Program-made: the position numbers and the translations under genes
Assembly (NCBI GenBank): GCA_900548795.1
Contig: URLT01000060.1
Location: forward strand, 1-11,615
Direction of reading: 5' to 3'
Length of the DNA stretch: 11,615 bases
From: an uncultured Eubacteriales bacterium
GTDB lineage: Bacteria; Bacillota; Clostridia; Oscillospirales; Oscillospiraceae
Shown here: positions 5,240 through 11,615 of the stretch, in pieces
Position numbering within the stretch: the stretch's first letter is position 1
How the letters are laid out: every line of letters starts with the position of its first letter
The notes under the pieces: model-generated
Database searches by the model: none
What the model was told of the DNA's origin: nothing
What the model saw: the letters and a program-made list of their open reading frames with translations, nothing else

Positions 5240-7030
5240 ATGTCAGAAGAAAACCAGTACACCTTTGAAAACGAGGCCTATCGCAAGACCTATTGGCACA
5301 CCTGCTCGCATGTCATGGCGCAGGCCGTCAAGCGCCTGTATCCGCAGGTGAAGCTTGCCATCGGCCCGTCCATCGACAATGGCTTCTACTACGATTTCGA
5401 CAGCGATTTTGCCTTCACGCAGGAGCACCTCGACGCCATCGAGGCCGAGATGAAGAAGATCTGCAAGGAGCGCCTGCCGCTTGTCCGCAGCGAAAAGCCG
5501 CGCGCCGAGGCCGTTGCCTATATGGAAGAGAAGGGCGAGCCGTACAAGGTCGAGCTGATCCGCGACCTGCCGGAGGACGCCGTCATCTCGTTCTATACGC
5601 AGGGTGAGTTCACCGACCTTTGCGCCGGCCCGCACCTTGACAGCACCGGCCGCATCAAGGCCAATGCCTTCAAGCTGACGCAGTGCTGCGGCGCCTATTG
5701 GCGCGGCGATTCCAAGCGCAAGATGCTCCAGCGCATCTACGGCGTCGCTTTCCAGAAGAAGGAGGAGCTGGAGGAATACCTGCAAAAGCAGGAGGAGGCG
5801 CGCAAGCGCGACCACAACAAGCTCGGCCGCGAGCTGGAGTATTTCTCCACCGTCGACGTGATCGGTCAGGGTCTGCCGATCCTGCTGCCCAAGGGCGCCC
5901 GCGTCATTCAGCTTTTGCAGCGCTGGGTCGAGGACGAGGAGCAGAAGCGCGGCTATCTTTTGACCAAGACGCCGCTCATGGCCAAGCGCGAGCTTTATAA
6001 GATCTCCGGCCACTGGGATCACTACCTCGACGGCATGTTCGTCATGGGCGACCCGGCCGACGACAGCAAGGAATGCTTCGCGCTGCGCCCGATGACCTGC
6101 CCGTTCCAGTATCAGGTCTTCCTGAACCGCGCCCGCTCCTATCGCGACCTGCCGATGCGTCTCGGCGAGACGTCCACGCTGTTCCGCAACGAGGATTCCG
6201 GCGAAATGCACGGCCTGATCCGCGTCCGCCAGTTCACGATCTCCGAGGGACACATCGTCCTGCGCCCGGATCAGCTCGAGGAGGAGTTCAAGCACTGCCT
6301 CGATCTTGCCAAGTATTGCCTCGGCACGGTCGGCCTGCTTGAGGACTGCACCTTCCGCTTCTCCCAGTGGGATCCGAGAAACCCGAACAATAAGTACGAG
6401 GGCACGGCCGAGCAGTGGAACGAGGCGCAGGAGATCATGGGGCGCATCCTCGACGATCTCGACGTGAAATACACCATCGGCATCGACGAGGCCGCGTTCT
6501 ACGGCCCGAAGCTCGACATTCAGTATAAGAACGTCTTCGGCAAGGAGGACACCCTCGTCACCATCCAGATCGACCTGCTGCTTGCGCAGCGCTTCGGCAT
6601 GGAGTACACCGATCAGAACGGCCAGAAGGCCACGCCCTATATCATCCACCGCACGTCCCTCGGCTGCTACGAGCGCACGCTGGCCTACCTGATCGAGAAA
6701 TATGCCGGCGCTCTGCCGCTGTGGATGGCGCCGACGCAGGTGCGCATCCTGCCGATCACCGATCGCGCGCATGACTACGCCAAGCAGCTCGAGGCGCAGC
6801 TCTTCGCCAAGGGCATCCGCACCGAGAGCGACCTGCGCAGCGAGAAGCTGGGCTACAAGATCCGCGAGGCGCAGATGCAGAAGATCCCGTATATGCTGGT
6901 CGTCGGCGACCGCGACATCGAGAACGGCACGGTCTCCGTCCGCACCCGCGGCGGCGAGGATCTCGGCGCGATGAAGCCCGAGGACTTCATGGCCAGATGC
7001 CTGCACGAGATCGAGACGAAGCAGCGCTGA
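5240..7030 (+). CDS. thrS: Threonyl-tRNA synthetase, short form lacking the TGS domain
   Basis: A 596-residue class II aminoacyl-tRNA synthetase that charges tRNA-Thr. The start is ATG 5240 (MSEENQYTF), with AAGGAGGGA just upstream; the open frame continues upstream only through the T-box. The protein opens directly into the editing domain, with His20 and His24 (HTCSH) and Cys128 and His132 (CAGPH), which in this family clears Ser-tRNA-Thr. The usual ~60-residue N-terminal TGS domain is missing. The catalytic core shows the zinc ligands Cys287 (MTCP), His338 (EGHI) and His470 (IIHRTS), motif 2 LFRNEDSG with Arg316, and motif 3 LGCYERT with Arg479. The anticodon-binding domain is at about 498-590. 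Charging level feeds back through the T-box leader. It stands alone between a divergent operon and a terminator. Confidence 0.96.
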   Translation: MSEENQYTFENEAYRKTYWHTCSHVMAQAVKRLYPQVKLAIGPSIDNGFYYDFDSDFAFTQEHLDAIEAEMKKICKERLPLVRSEKPRAEAVAYMEEKGEPYKVELIRDLPEDAVISFYTQGEFTDLCAGPHLDSTGRIKANAFKLTQCCGAYWRGDSKRKMLQRIYGVAFQKKEELEEYLQKQEEARKRDHNKLGRELEYFSTVDVIGQGLPILLPKGARVIQLLQRWVEDEEQKRGYLLTKTPLMAKRELYKISGHWDHYLDGMFVMGDPADDSKECFALRPMTCPFQYQVFLNRARSYRDLPMRLGETSTLFRNEDSGEMHGLIRVRQFTISEGHIVLRPDQLEEEFKHCLDLAKYCLGTVGLLEDCTFRFSQWDPRNPNNKYEGTAEQWNEAQEIMGRILDDLDVKYTIGIDEAAFYGPKLDIQYKNVFGKEDTLVTIQIDLLLAQRFGMEYTDQNGQKATPYIIHRTSLGCYERTLAYLIEKYAGALPLWMAPTQVRILPITDRAHDYAKQLEAQLFAKGIRTESDLRSEKLGYKIREAQMQKIPYMLVVGDRDIENGTVSVRTRGGEDLGAMKPEDFMARCLHEIETKQR

Positions 7031-7053
7031 ATCCCGTCTGCTGACTGTATCAT

Positions 7054-7098
7054 AGCAAAAACCACAGGTCGAAATCCGTCGTCCTGTGGTTTTTTGCT
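7054..7098 (+). terminator. Rho-independent terminator of thrS
   Basis: AGCAAAAACCACAGG and CCTGTGGTTTTTTGCT form a long stem with a run of six T, 23 bases after the thrS stop. The A-rich first arm gives a T run on the other strand too. Confidence 0.9.
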
Positions 7099-7117
7099 GT
7101 TCTTTTTCATAAAATTA

Positions 7118-7126
7118 TGATATAAT
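7118..7126 (+). promoter_or_regulatory. Extended -10 promoter for the M42 peptidase unit
   Basis: TGATATAAT (7118-7126) is a perfect TATAAT with the TG of an extended -10. No good -35 hexamer is seen at the right distance (CTGTTC at 7097-7102 is weak and lies in the end of the thrS terminator). The site is 27 bases ahead of the ATG. Confidence 0.65.
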
Positions 7127-7153
7127 GGAAAAAAATCCCGAAGGAGGAGCAAA

Positions 7154-8188
7154 ATGGAACCCTATGTGAGCTTTGCCATGGACAAAACCGTGGAGCTTTT
7201 GGCGATCGACAGTCCGACGGGCTACACCCGCGAGGCCGAGCGATTTGTCTCCGAGCAGTTTGCGGCGCTGGGCTTTTCCGTCACGCGCACGGTCAAGGGC
7301 GGCATTCTGGTCGATCTGGGCGGCGAGGACGCCGAGAACGCCCTGCTGCTCGAGGCGCACGCCGACACGCTGGGCGGTATGGTCGCCGAGATCAAGAGCA
7401 GCGGCCGCCTGCGCATCCGTAACGTCGGCGGCATGAACGCCAACAACGCCGAGGCCGAAAACTGCCGCATCGTGACCAAGGCCGACGGCATCTACGAGGG
7501 CACGCTGCAGCTATGCGACGCGTCGATCCACGTCAACGGCGACTACGGAACGACCGCCCGCAAGTGGGACACGGTCGAGGTCGTGATCGACGAGCCGGTC
7601 GAAAACGCCGACGACGTGAAAAAGCTGGGCATCGGCGTGGGCGACTTCGTCTGCTTCGAGCCGCGCACGCGCGTGACCGCGTCCGGCTACATCAAGAGCC
7701 GCTTTCTGGACGACAAGCTGTCCGTCGGCATTCTGCTGGGCTTTGCCAAGTATCTTTCGGAGAAAAAGCTCACGCCGAAGCGCCGCGTTTATGCGCACAT
7801 CACGGTCTATGAGGAGGTCGGCCACGGCGGCGCGGCGTCCGTGCCGCAGGGCGTGACCGAGGCGATCTCCGTCGACATGGGCTGCGTCGGAGAGGGGCTG
7901 CAATGCACCGAGCGGCAGGTCTCCATCTGCGCGATGGACTCCGGCGGGCCTTATTCCTATGAGGTCGTCTCCGGGCTGATCGCCGCGGCCAAGCGCGAGG
8001 GCGCGGACTACGCCGTCGACCTTTATCCGCACTACGGCTCGGACGTTGAGGCGACGCTCAGCGCGGGGCACGACCTGCGCCACGGCCTGATCGGCGCGGG
8101 CGTCTATGCCTCCCACGGCTATGAGCGCAGTCATCGCGACGGCGTTTGCAACACCCTCAAGGTGCTCAAGGGATACCTCGAGCTATGA
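7154..8188 (+). CDS. M42-family metallopeptidase (glutamyl aminopeptidase/endoglucanase M type)
   Basis: A 344-residue cytoplasmic metallo-aminopeptidase of the M42 family, which forms large tetrahedral complexes that trim peptides. Predicted metal ligands and catalytic residues are all present: His69 and Asp71 in EAHAD, Asp186 in RFLDD, the Glu220-Glu221 pair in VYEEVGHGG, Asp241 in SVDMG and His321 in YASHGYERSH. The PDZ-like insertion typical of the family falls between about residues 72 and 175. The start ATG has AAGGAGG 6 bases upstream. It is the first gene of a three-gene unit; its stop overlaps the next start (ATGA). Substrate preference cannot be read from sequence; old family names such as endoglucanase or cellulase M are misleading. 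Confidence 0.92.
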   Translation: MEPYVSFAMDKTVELLAIDSPTGYTREAERFVSEQFAALGFSVTRTVKGGILVDLGGEDAENALLLEAHADTLGGMVAEIKSSGRLRIRNVGGMNANNAEAENCRIVTKADGIYEGTLQLCDASIHVNGDYGTTARKWDTVEVVIDEPVENADDVKKLGIGVGDFVCFEPRTRVTASGYIKSRFLDDKLSVGILLGFAKYLSEKKLTPKRRVYAHITVYEEVGHGGAASVPQGVTEAISVDMGCVGEGLQCTERQVSICAMDSGGPYSYEVVSGLIAAAKREGADYAVDLYPHYGSDVEATLSAGHDLRHGLIGAGVYASHGYERSHRDGVCNTLKVLKGYLEL

Positions 8189-8931
8189 GGCGGCGCTACT
8201 GGCTGCCGGGCGGCGCCCTGCTCGGCGTGGGGCTGCTGACGCGGCTCGTCTCGGTCTATCTGCACTTTGCCGGCATGTTCCTGATGGGCGTCGGCGCGGT
8301 CGTGCTGCTGTTCGGGCTGGTCGACGCGCTGCTTCCTCGCTTTGCGTGGCTGTGGGTCGTGCGGCTGGTCATGCGCGTCGGCCTGAGCATCGCGCTGGTC
8401 GTCTTTGCCGTCACCGGCGTGGCTGTGCTCTCCGCCTTCGGCGGAACGGGAGAGCCGGATGCCGACTATGTCGTCGTGCTGGGCGCGGGCGTCAACGGCA
8501 CGCAGCCGAGCCGTTCTCTGCGGGCGCGCCTTACCGCGGCGCAGACCTATCTGCAGGAGCATCCGCACGCCGTTGCGGTGCTCTCCGGCGGGCAGGGCAG
8601 GGGCGAGGACATCACCGAGGCCGAGTGCATGTACCGCTGGCTGACGGAGCACGGCATCGCGCCGAGCCGCCTGAGGAAGGAGGAGCGCGCCGCCACTACG
8701 GCGGAAAACCTGCGTTTTTCGCTCGACCTGCTCGAGCAGGAGACCGGCGCGCGCCCGCAAAAGATCGTGATCGTCTCCAGCTCCTATCACCTTTTCCGCG
8801 CGACGCTGCTGGCCGAACGCGCGGGCGTCGAGGCGGCGGGCGTCCCCGCCAACGACGGAAACACGGGCTATTCCGTACAGATGGTCGTCCGGGAGATCTT
8901 CGGCGTCTGGTACACCGTCCTGTTCGGATAA
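8185..8931 (+). CDS. DUF218/YdcF-family membrane protein (SanA/ElyC-like)
   Basis: A 248-residue protein with an N-terminal membrane region of about three hydrophobic segments (roughly 8-25, 28-49, 62-85) followed by a DUF218 domain. Conserved elements are ADYVVVLGAGVNG (93-105), AVLSGGQGRGED (131-142), the acidic EAE (145-147), TTAEN (171-175) and VSSSYHLFRA (197-206). Relatives include YdcF, SanA and ElyC, which are linked to envelope integrity and, for ElyC, to undecaprenyl-phosphate carrier metabolism; the exact reaction is not settled. The start chosen is ATG 8185, overlapping the M42 stop by 4 bp. An upstream in-frame ATG at 8146 would add 13 residues inside the peptidase gene and is less likely. 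The following gene begins 27 bases later. Confidence 0.88.
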   Translation: MRRRYWLPGGALLGVGLLTRLVSVYLHFAGMFLMGVGAVVLLFGLVDALLPRFAWLWVVRLVMRVGLSIALVVFAVTGVAVLSAFGGTGEPDADYVVVLGAGVNGTQPSRSLRARLTAAQTYLQEHPHAVAVLSGGQGRGEDITEAECMYRWLTEHGIAPSRLRKEERAATTAENLRFSLDLLEQETGARPQKIVIVSSSYHLFRATLLAERAGVEAAGVPANDGNTGYSVQMVVREIFGVWYTVLFG

Positions 8932-8958
8932 ATTATTCTAGAAAACGGAGGAATGACT

Positions 8959-9714
8959 ATGTATTGCAGACAATGCGGACAGCCGATCCCTGACGGCACA
9001 AAATTCTGCCCCGATTGCGGCGCAAGCCAACAGGAGCAGAGTGCCGGTCAGGCGAGCGGTGCCTACGGCGGCGCGCAGGTTCCGCCGAATGCGAAGCCCT
9101 ACGGCGGCGCGCAGGTTCCGCCGAACGCCAACCCCTACGGCGGCGCGCAGGTTCCGCCGAACGCCAATCCCTACGGCGGCGCGCAGGTTCCGCCGAACGC
9201 CAACCCCTACGGCGGCGCACAGGTTCCGCCGAACGCCAACCCCTATGGCGGCGTGCCGGTTCCGCCGGGAAGCGATCCCTACGCAGGCTACTATAATGCT
9301 CCGCCGCAGTATGCCCAGCCGCAGTACGGCACGCCGTACCGCGCGCCGTCGGTCGGTTTCGGCGAGGCGGTCAAGCGGTTCTTTTCGAACTATGTGAATT
9401 TCGAGGGACGCGCATCCATGAGTGAGTTCTGGTGGGTGATGCTGTTCCAGTTCCTGATCGGCATTGCCTTCGCCATTCTCTCCGCGGTCGGGATTGCCCT
9501 CAGCCCCTATGTTGCGCTTGTGATCCAGATCCTCAGCGTGCTGGCCTCGCTCGGCCTTTTCCTGCCGAGCCTGTCTCTGAGCGTGCGCCGTCTGCATGAC
9601 ATCGGCAAGCCGGGGGTGTATCTGCTGATGGGACTGATCCCGTTTGCCGGCGGGATCATCCTGCTGGTCTATTTCTGCACCGCCAGCGACGGCGGCAACC
9701 AATGGGGGCGCTGA
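8959..9714 (+). CDS. Zinc-ribbon and DUF805 membrane protein with six 12-residue repeats
   Basis: A 251-residue protein in three parts. Residues 1-21 form a small zinc ribbon (Cys3-x2-Cys6, Cys17-x2-Cys20, the pattern YCRQCG and FCPDCG). Residues 36-107 are six tandem copies of YGGAQVPPNANP, with the last copy altered to YGGVPVPPGSDP. Residues from about 138 form a DUF805 domain, starting VKRFFSNYVNFEGRAS and including PSLSLSVRRLHDIGKPG, with three to four membrane segments and an end FCTASDGGNQWG typical of the family. DUF805 function is unknown. ATG 8959 is preferred over ATG 8953 because GGAGG (8947-8951) is 7 bases from the former but only 1 from the latter. It is probably cotranscribed with the two upstream genes and ends before a bidirectional terminator. 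Confidence 0.88.
   Translation: MYCRQCGQPIPDGTKFCPDCGASQQEQSAGQASGAYGGAQVPPNAKPYGGAQVPPNANPYGGAQVPPNANPYGGAQVPPNANPYGGAQVPPNANPYGGVPVPPGSDPYAGYYNAPPQYAQPQYGTPYRAPSVGFGEAVKRFFSNYVNFEGRASMSEFWWVMLFQFLIGIAFAILSAVGIALSPYVALVIQILSVLASLGLFLPSLSLSVRRLHDIGKPGVYLLMGLIPFAGGIILLVYFCTASDGGNQWGR
9064..9279 (+). repeat. Six tandem 36-bp coding repeats
   Basis: Units begin at 9064, 9100, 9136, 9172, 9208 and 9244. Units 2 to 5 are almost identical at the DNA level, differing at a few third positions (for example AACCCC against AATCCC, and GGCGCG against GGCGCA). The sixth has diverged. The unit is a multiple of three, so changes in copy number would keep the frame. Confidence 0.95.
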
Positions 9715-9760
9715 AGCGCGAATGAGCCGGAGCGCCGGAGGCTTGCAAAACAACAATTGA

Positions 9761-9798
9761 AAAACAGGTCACGGAGGAGCCTCCGTGACCTGTTTTTT
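9761..9798. terminator. Bidirectional terminator between convergent units
   Basis: ACAGGTCACGGAG (9764-9776) and CTCCGTGACCTGT (9781-9793) form a perfect 13-bp stem with a 4-base loop, flanked by A's on the left and T's on the right. It ends the DUF805 gene on the plus strand and the yedF-DUF3343 unit on the minus strand. Confidence 0.9.
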
Positions 9799-9916
9799 GT
9801 AGGACGCTGTGAAAGTTCGGGACACACTGCGGCAGCCGCCCGGGGGAACGCCGCGCAAAACGACCCGCGCCGTTTCTGATGCGGATTCATGCGATTGAAT
9901 CATTGTATGAGCCGGC

Positions 9917-10156
9917 TCAAAAGGGGATGACCGTGCAGGCGTCGCAGGCGATGCCTGCCGAGGAAAGCTCGGCGCAAAGCGCCTCGCGGTCGCGCGGCTC
10001 GGCCAGCCACGCCAGACCGCAGCCGGCGCGGATCTCGGCGGGCAGCGGGATCAGGCGGCCGGGGCACCCCCGCGCCGTGAAGTGCTGCTCGGCCTGCAAG
10101 GCCGCCGCGGTCGTGGAGAAGGAGAGGATCAGCGAGGGCTTTTTTTGCCGCGTCAC
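9917..10156 (-). CDS. DUF3343 small protein, putative Se/S carrier-like
   Basis: A 79-residue protein starting at GTG 10156-10154, which overlaps the yedF stop by 4 bp (GTGA). It matches the DUF3343 family (putative Se/S carrier-like) in LILSFSTTAAALQAEQHF, RLIPLPAEIRAGCGLA and AWLAEP. Cys46 in AGCGLA is the usual conserved cysteine. Further cysteines occur at 31, 61, 71 and 74, the last two forming CDAC near the C-terminus. DUF3343 proteins occur next to YedF and cysteine desulfurase or SelD genes and are suspected of handling persulfide sulfur or selenium, but the reaction is not known. The GTG start and coupling to yedF are clear from the overlap. The 3' side reaches the shared terminator about 120 bases on. 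Confidence 0.85.
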   Translation of the reverse strand: MTRQKKPSLILSFSTTAAALQAEQHFTARGCPGRLIPLPAEIRAGCGLAWLAEPRDREALCAELSSAGIACDACTVIPF

Positions 10157-10758
10157 GGCTGCACGAGCCGGTCGGCGCCGGTCATGACCTCGACGATGGA
10201 ATACATATTCGTCACCCCGCCGACGGCCAGCTTTTCGGTCAGGCCGTAATAATTCAGGCAGGTGCCGCAGGTCAGAATTTCGACGCCGCGCGCCTCCATG
10301 TCCTTCAGATCCTCGACGGATGCCGAGCCTTCGGTCGAGACGAACGCGCCGCGGTTATAGAAGAGGATCGTTTTCGGCAGAGTGTCCTGCTGACGCAGGG
10401 CGAACAGGAAGCCCTTGAGCAGGGTCTTGCCGAGCGCCTCGTCGCCCTGACCCATTTGGTCGGACGAGATCACGACGACCGTCCGCTCTCCGCGCGGCGC
10501 GGGGCAGCACTCCGCCGGAAGCTCGGGCTGCTCGGCGTGCTCGCCGACGGTCAGCACGGCGCGGAAGCGCTGCGCGTCCTGCTGCTCGACGGAGATCGCG
10601 TAGCCCTTCGAGCCGGCCAGACGCTTCAGGTTCTCGACGGCGACGCCGTTGTCGACCAGCACCTCGACCGTGCCTGCGCCGCCGAGCGACTTGATGGCCT
10701 CGATGGTTTTCACAACGGGCAGCGGGCAGGGCTGGCCAATGGCATTGACTGAAATCAT
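10153..10758 (-). CDS. yedF: YedF, selenium-metabolism TusA/DsrE two-domain protein
   Basis: A 201-residue protein. The N-terminal TusA-like domain (1-70) has the sulfur-carrier motif GQPCPLPV with Cys11. The C-terminal DsrE-like domain (about 92-200) includes VVVISSDQMGQGDEALGKTL, ILFYNRGAF and ILTCGTCLNYYG with Cys164 and Cys167. This two-domain form is the clostridial YedF (TIGR03527 type), known by genome context to accompany selenium-donor genes such as selD and selenium-dependent molybdenum hydroxylase genes. None of those is within this window. The cysteines are expected to carry sulfur or selenium as persulfide-like groups. The start ATG 10758 follows AGGAGGAG. Promoter and leader hairpin lie upstream; DUF3343 is translated in coupling downstream. 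Confidence 0.92.
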   Translation of the reverse strand: MISVNAIGQPCPLPVVKTIEAIKSLGGAGTVEVLVDNGVAVENLKRLAGSKGYAISVEQQDAQRFRAVLTVGEHAEQPELPAECCPAPRGERTVVVISSDQMGQGDEALGKTLLKGFLFALRQQDTLPKTILFYNRGAFVSTEGSASVEDLKDMEARGVEILTCGTCLNYYGLTEKLAVGGVTNMYSIVEVMTGADRLVQP

Positions 10759-10779
10759 AATGAAGCTCCTCCTGTGCTC

Positions 10780-10798
10780 CGGACGCTGCGGGCGTCCG
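10780..10798 (-). other. Small hairpin in the yedF leader
   Basis: CGGACG and CGTCCG form a 6-bp GC-rich stem with a 7-base loop, a few bases upstream of the yedF ribosome binding site. It could affect translation initiation or mRNA stability; no known riboswitch class is recognised. Confidence 0.4.
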
Positions 10799-10812
10799 TG
10801 ATTCTTTCATTC

Positions 10813-10841
10813 AGTATACGACGCGGAGCGAAAAAATGCAA
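10813..10841 (-). promoter_or_regulatory. SigA-type promoter of yedF
   Basis: On the minus strand TTGCAT (10841-10836), a 17-base spacer, then TATACT (10818-10813). The leader is about 50 bases. It is divergent from the brnQ promoter. Confidence 0.75.
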
Positions 10842-10900
10842 GCCCCAAAACGCCCGCGCGCGGAACGCCGGGATCTGGGAAGTTCTTGCCAAAATAGGCG

Positions 10901-10929
10901 TTGACAGTGCACAAAAACTGTGATATACT
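10901..10929 (+). promoter_or_regulatory. SigA-type promoter of brnQ
   Basis: TTGACA (10901-10906), a 17-base spacer, then TATACT (10924-10929) preceded by TGA (extended -10). The leader to the brnQ ATG is about 62 bases. GTGCAC and CACAAAAACTGTG-like partial symmetry lie in the spacer. Confidence 0.82.
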
Positions 10930-10958
10930 CATAAAAATTCACCGCGAGAGAGAAAAAA

Positions 10959-10975
10959 TGAATGCTTATGCATTC
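10959..10975 (+). other. Hairpin in the brnQ leader
   Basis: TGAATGC (10959-10965) and GCATTCA (10969 side, ending 10975) form a perfect 7-bp stem around a TTAT-type loop in the 5' untranslated region, 10-15 bases before the GGGAG ribosome binding site. No T run follows, so it is not a terminator. Confidence 0.45.
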
Positions 10976-10997
10976 AGAACAGAAAGGGAGCTGCACA

Positions 10998-11615
10998 ATG
11001 CGAAAAAAACTGAACGCCAGAGAGTATCTTGCCGTGGCGATCATGCTGTTCGGCATGTTTTTCGGAGCCGGAAACCTGATTTTCCCGGTCTTCATGGGCT
11101 GGCAGGCCGGTCGGAACGTCTGGGGGGCGATCCTCGGCTTTATCATCACGGGCGTCGGCCTTCCGCTGATGGGCGTTGCGGCGATCGGCATCAGCCGCAG
11201 TGACGGCCTTGCGGAGCTGAGCGGCAAGGTCAGCCGTCCGTACAGCGTGTTCTTCACCTGCGCGCTCTATCTGACCATCGGCCCGTGCTTCGCCATCCCG
11301 CGCTGCGCGGCGACGCCCTTCACCGTGGCCGTCTCCGGCCTCATGGGCGACGTCAACGAGCGTCTGGCGCTGCTGATCTTCTCGGCGGTGTTTTTCGCGC
11401 TGGTTCTGGTTTTTTCGATCAAGCCCGGCAAGATCCTGACCTATGTCGGCAAGATCCTGACCCCGGCCTTCCTGCTCTTCCTGGCCGTGCTCGTCGTGAC
11501 GGCGCTGGTCAAGCCCGTCGGATCGATTTCCGCGATGGAGCCGGAGACGGCCTATCAGAGTAATCAGTTCTTCCAGGGCTTCTTGGACGGCTATAATACA
11601 ATGGACGCGCTGGCC
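10998..11615 (+). CDS. brnQ: Branched-chain amino acid transporter BrnQ (partial, 3' end outside window)
   Basis: The first 206 residues of a BrnQ/LIVCS-family carrier, which imports leucine, isoleucine and valine by cation symport. The family is normally about 430-450 residues, so about half is seen. Diagnostic stretches are LFGMFFGAGNLIFPVFMGWQ near residues 17-36, TIGPCFAIPRCAATPF around 95-110, YVGKILTPAFLLFLAVLVV, and FFQGFLDGYNTMDALA at the window edge. Hydrophobic segments alternate with short loops throughout. The start ATG 10998 follows GGGAG at a suitable distance and has its own strong promoter. A frame beginning further upstream at 10958 reads into an arginine-rich peptide in another phase and is not this gene. 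The leader is short and contains no T-box, so regulation by leucine tRNA is not indicated here. Confidence 0.94.
   Translation, partial: MRKKLNAREYLAVAIMLFGMFFGAGNLIFPVFMGWQAGRNVWGAILGFIITGVGLPLMGVAAIGISRSDGLAELSGKVSRPYSVFFTCALYLTIGPCFAIPRCAATPFTVAVSGLMGDVNERLALLIFSAVFFALVLVFSIKPGKILTYVGKILTPAFLLFLAVLVVTALVKPVGSISAMEPETAYQSNQFFQGFLDGYNTMDALA

Noticed and set aside
5243..7006. 587-codon minus-strand frame opposite thrS
   Set aside because: Its Leu/Ala/Asp/Val-rich peptide has no motif, and the other strand encodes ThrS with all catalytic residues.
9064..9279. CRISPR-like 36-bp periodicity
   Set aside because: Repeats are directly adjacent with no spacers between them and encode an in-frame peptide repeat.
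8938..9756. 272-codon minus-strand frame with repeated RRNLRAAVGVGV
   Set aside because: It is the antisense reading of the 36-bp repeats in the zinc-ribbon/DUF805 gene.
9908..9919. 12-base perfect palindrome TGAGCCGGCTCA at the DUF3343 stop
   Set aside because: It is too short to act as a terminator stem, has no T run, and a stronger terminator lies further on; probably chance in GC-rich DNA.
10901..11203. Plus-strand frame of about 100 codons overlapping the brnQ start
   Set aside because: It begins at the -35 box, turns Arg/His-rich after entering brnQ, and is out of phase with the clear BrnQ protein.

Overview
The window looks like chromosomal DNA from a GC-rich member of the Clostridia, with Oscillospiraceae/Ruminococcaceae as the best guess. 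The grounds are gene families rather than a database match: a T-box riboswitch in front of thrS, a YabE-type G5/3D cell-wall protein next to rsmA (ksgA), an ECF sigma/ZAS anti-sigma pair, a YedF selenium-metabolism protein with a DUF3343 partner, strong AGGAGG ribosome binding sites, and consensus SigA-type promoters. Most of the window is visibly GC-rich. The first ~1.1 kb is clearly richer in A+T.

Layout from left to right. (1) 1-1065, plus strand: the 3' end of an ECF sigma factor overlaps a membrane anti-sigma factor with a zinc-binding ZAS motif. (2) 1066-1786: a gene-poor stretch that holds a truncated reverse-strand gene remnant, a 165-bp imperfect palindrome bounded by TA that looks like a MITE, a doubtful 46-codon ORF and a GC-rich hairpin. 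(3) 1787-4681, minus strand: yabE-like gene, then rsmA, then a YjjG-type HAD nucleotidase. A terminator hairpin separates yabE from rsmA, and a promoter for rsmA is embedded in it. rsmA and the HAD gene overlap by 4 bp. (4) 4682-5239: a divergent control region with a perfect-consensus promoter for the yabE-like gene, a promoter for thrS, and a complete threonine T-box leader with terminator. (5) 5240-7030: thrS encoding a short enzyme that lacks the N-terminal TGS domain. (6) 7118-9714, plus strand: an M42 metallopeptidase, a DUF218/YdcF-family membrane protein (4-bp overlap) and a zinc-ribbon/DUF805 membrane protein with six 12-residue repeats. (7) 9761-9798: a bidirectional terminator. (8) 9917-10758, minus strand: yedF and a DUF3343 small protein overlapping by 4 bp. 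(9) 10901-11615, plus strand: the start of brnQ, a branched-chain amino acid transporter, cut by the window edge.

Most of the window is recognisable housekeeping and small-operon content. I did not find a clearly new defence, mobile or biosynthetic system. The points most worth checking are the palindromic MITE-like element beside a truncated gene, the terminator/promoter/Shine-Dalgarno overlap in front of rsmA, the TGS-less ThrS, the cysteine-ended DUF3343 protein with YedF, and the near-perfect 36-bp tandem repeat in the DUF805 gene.
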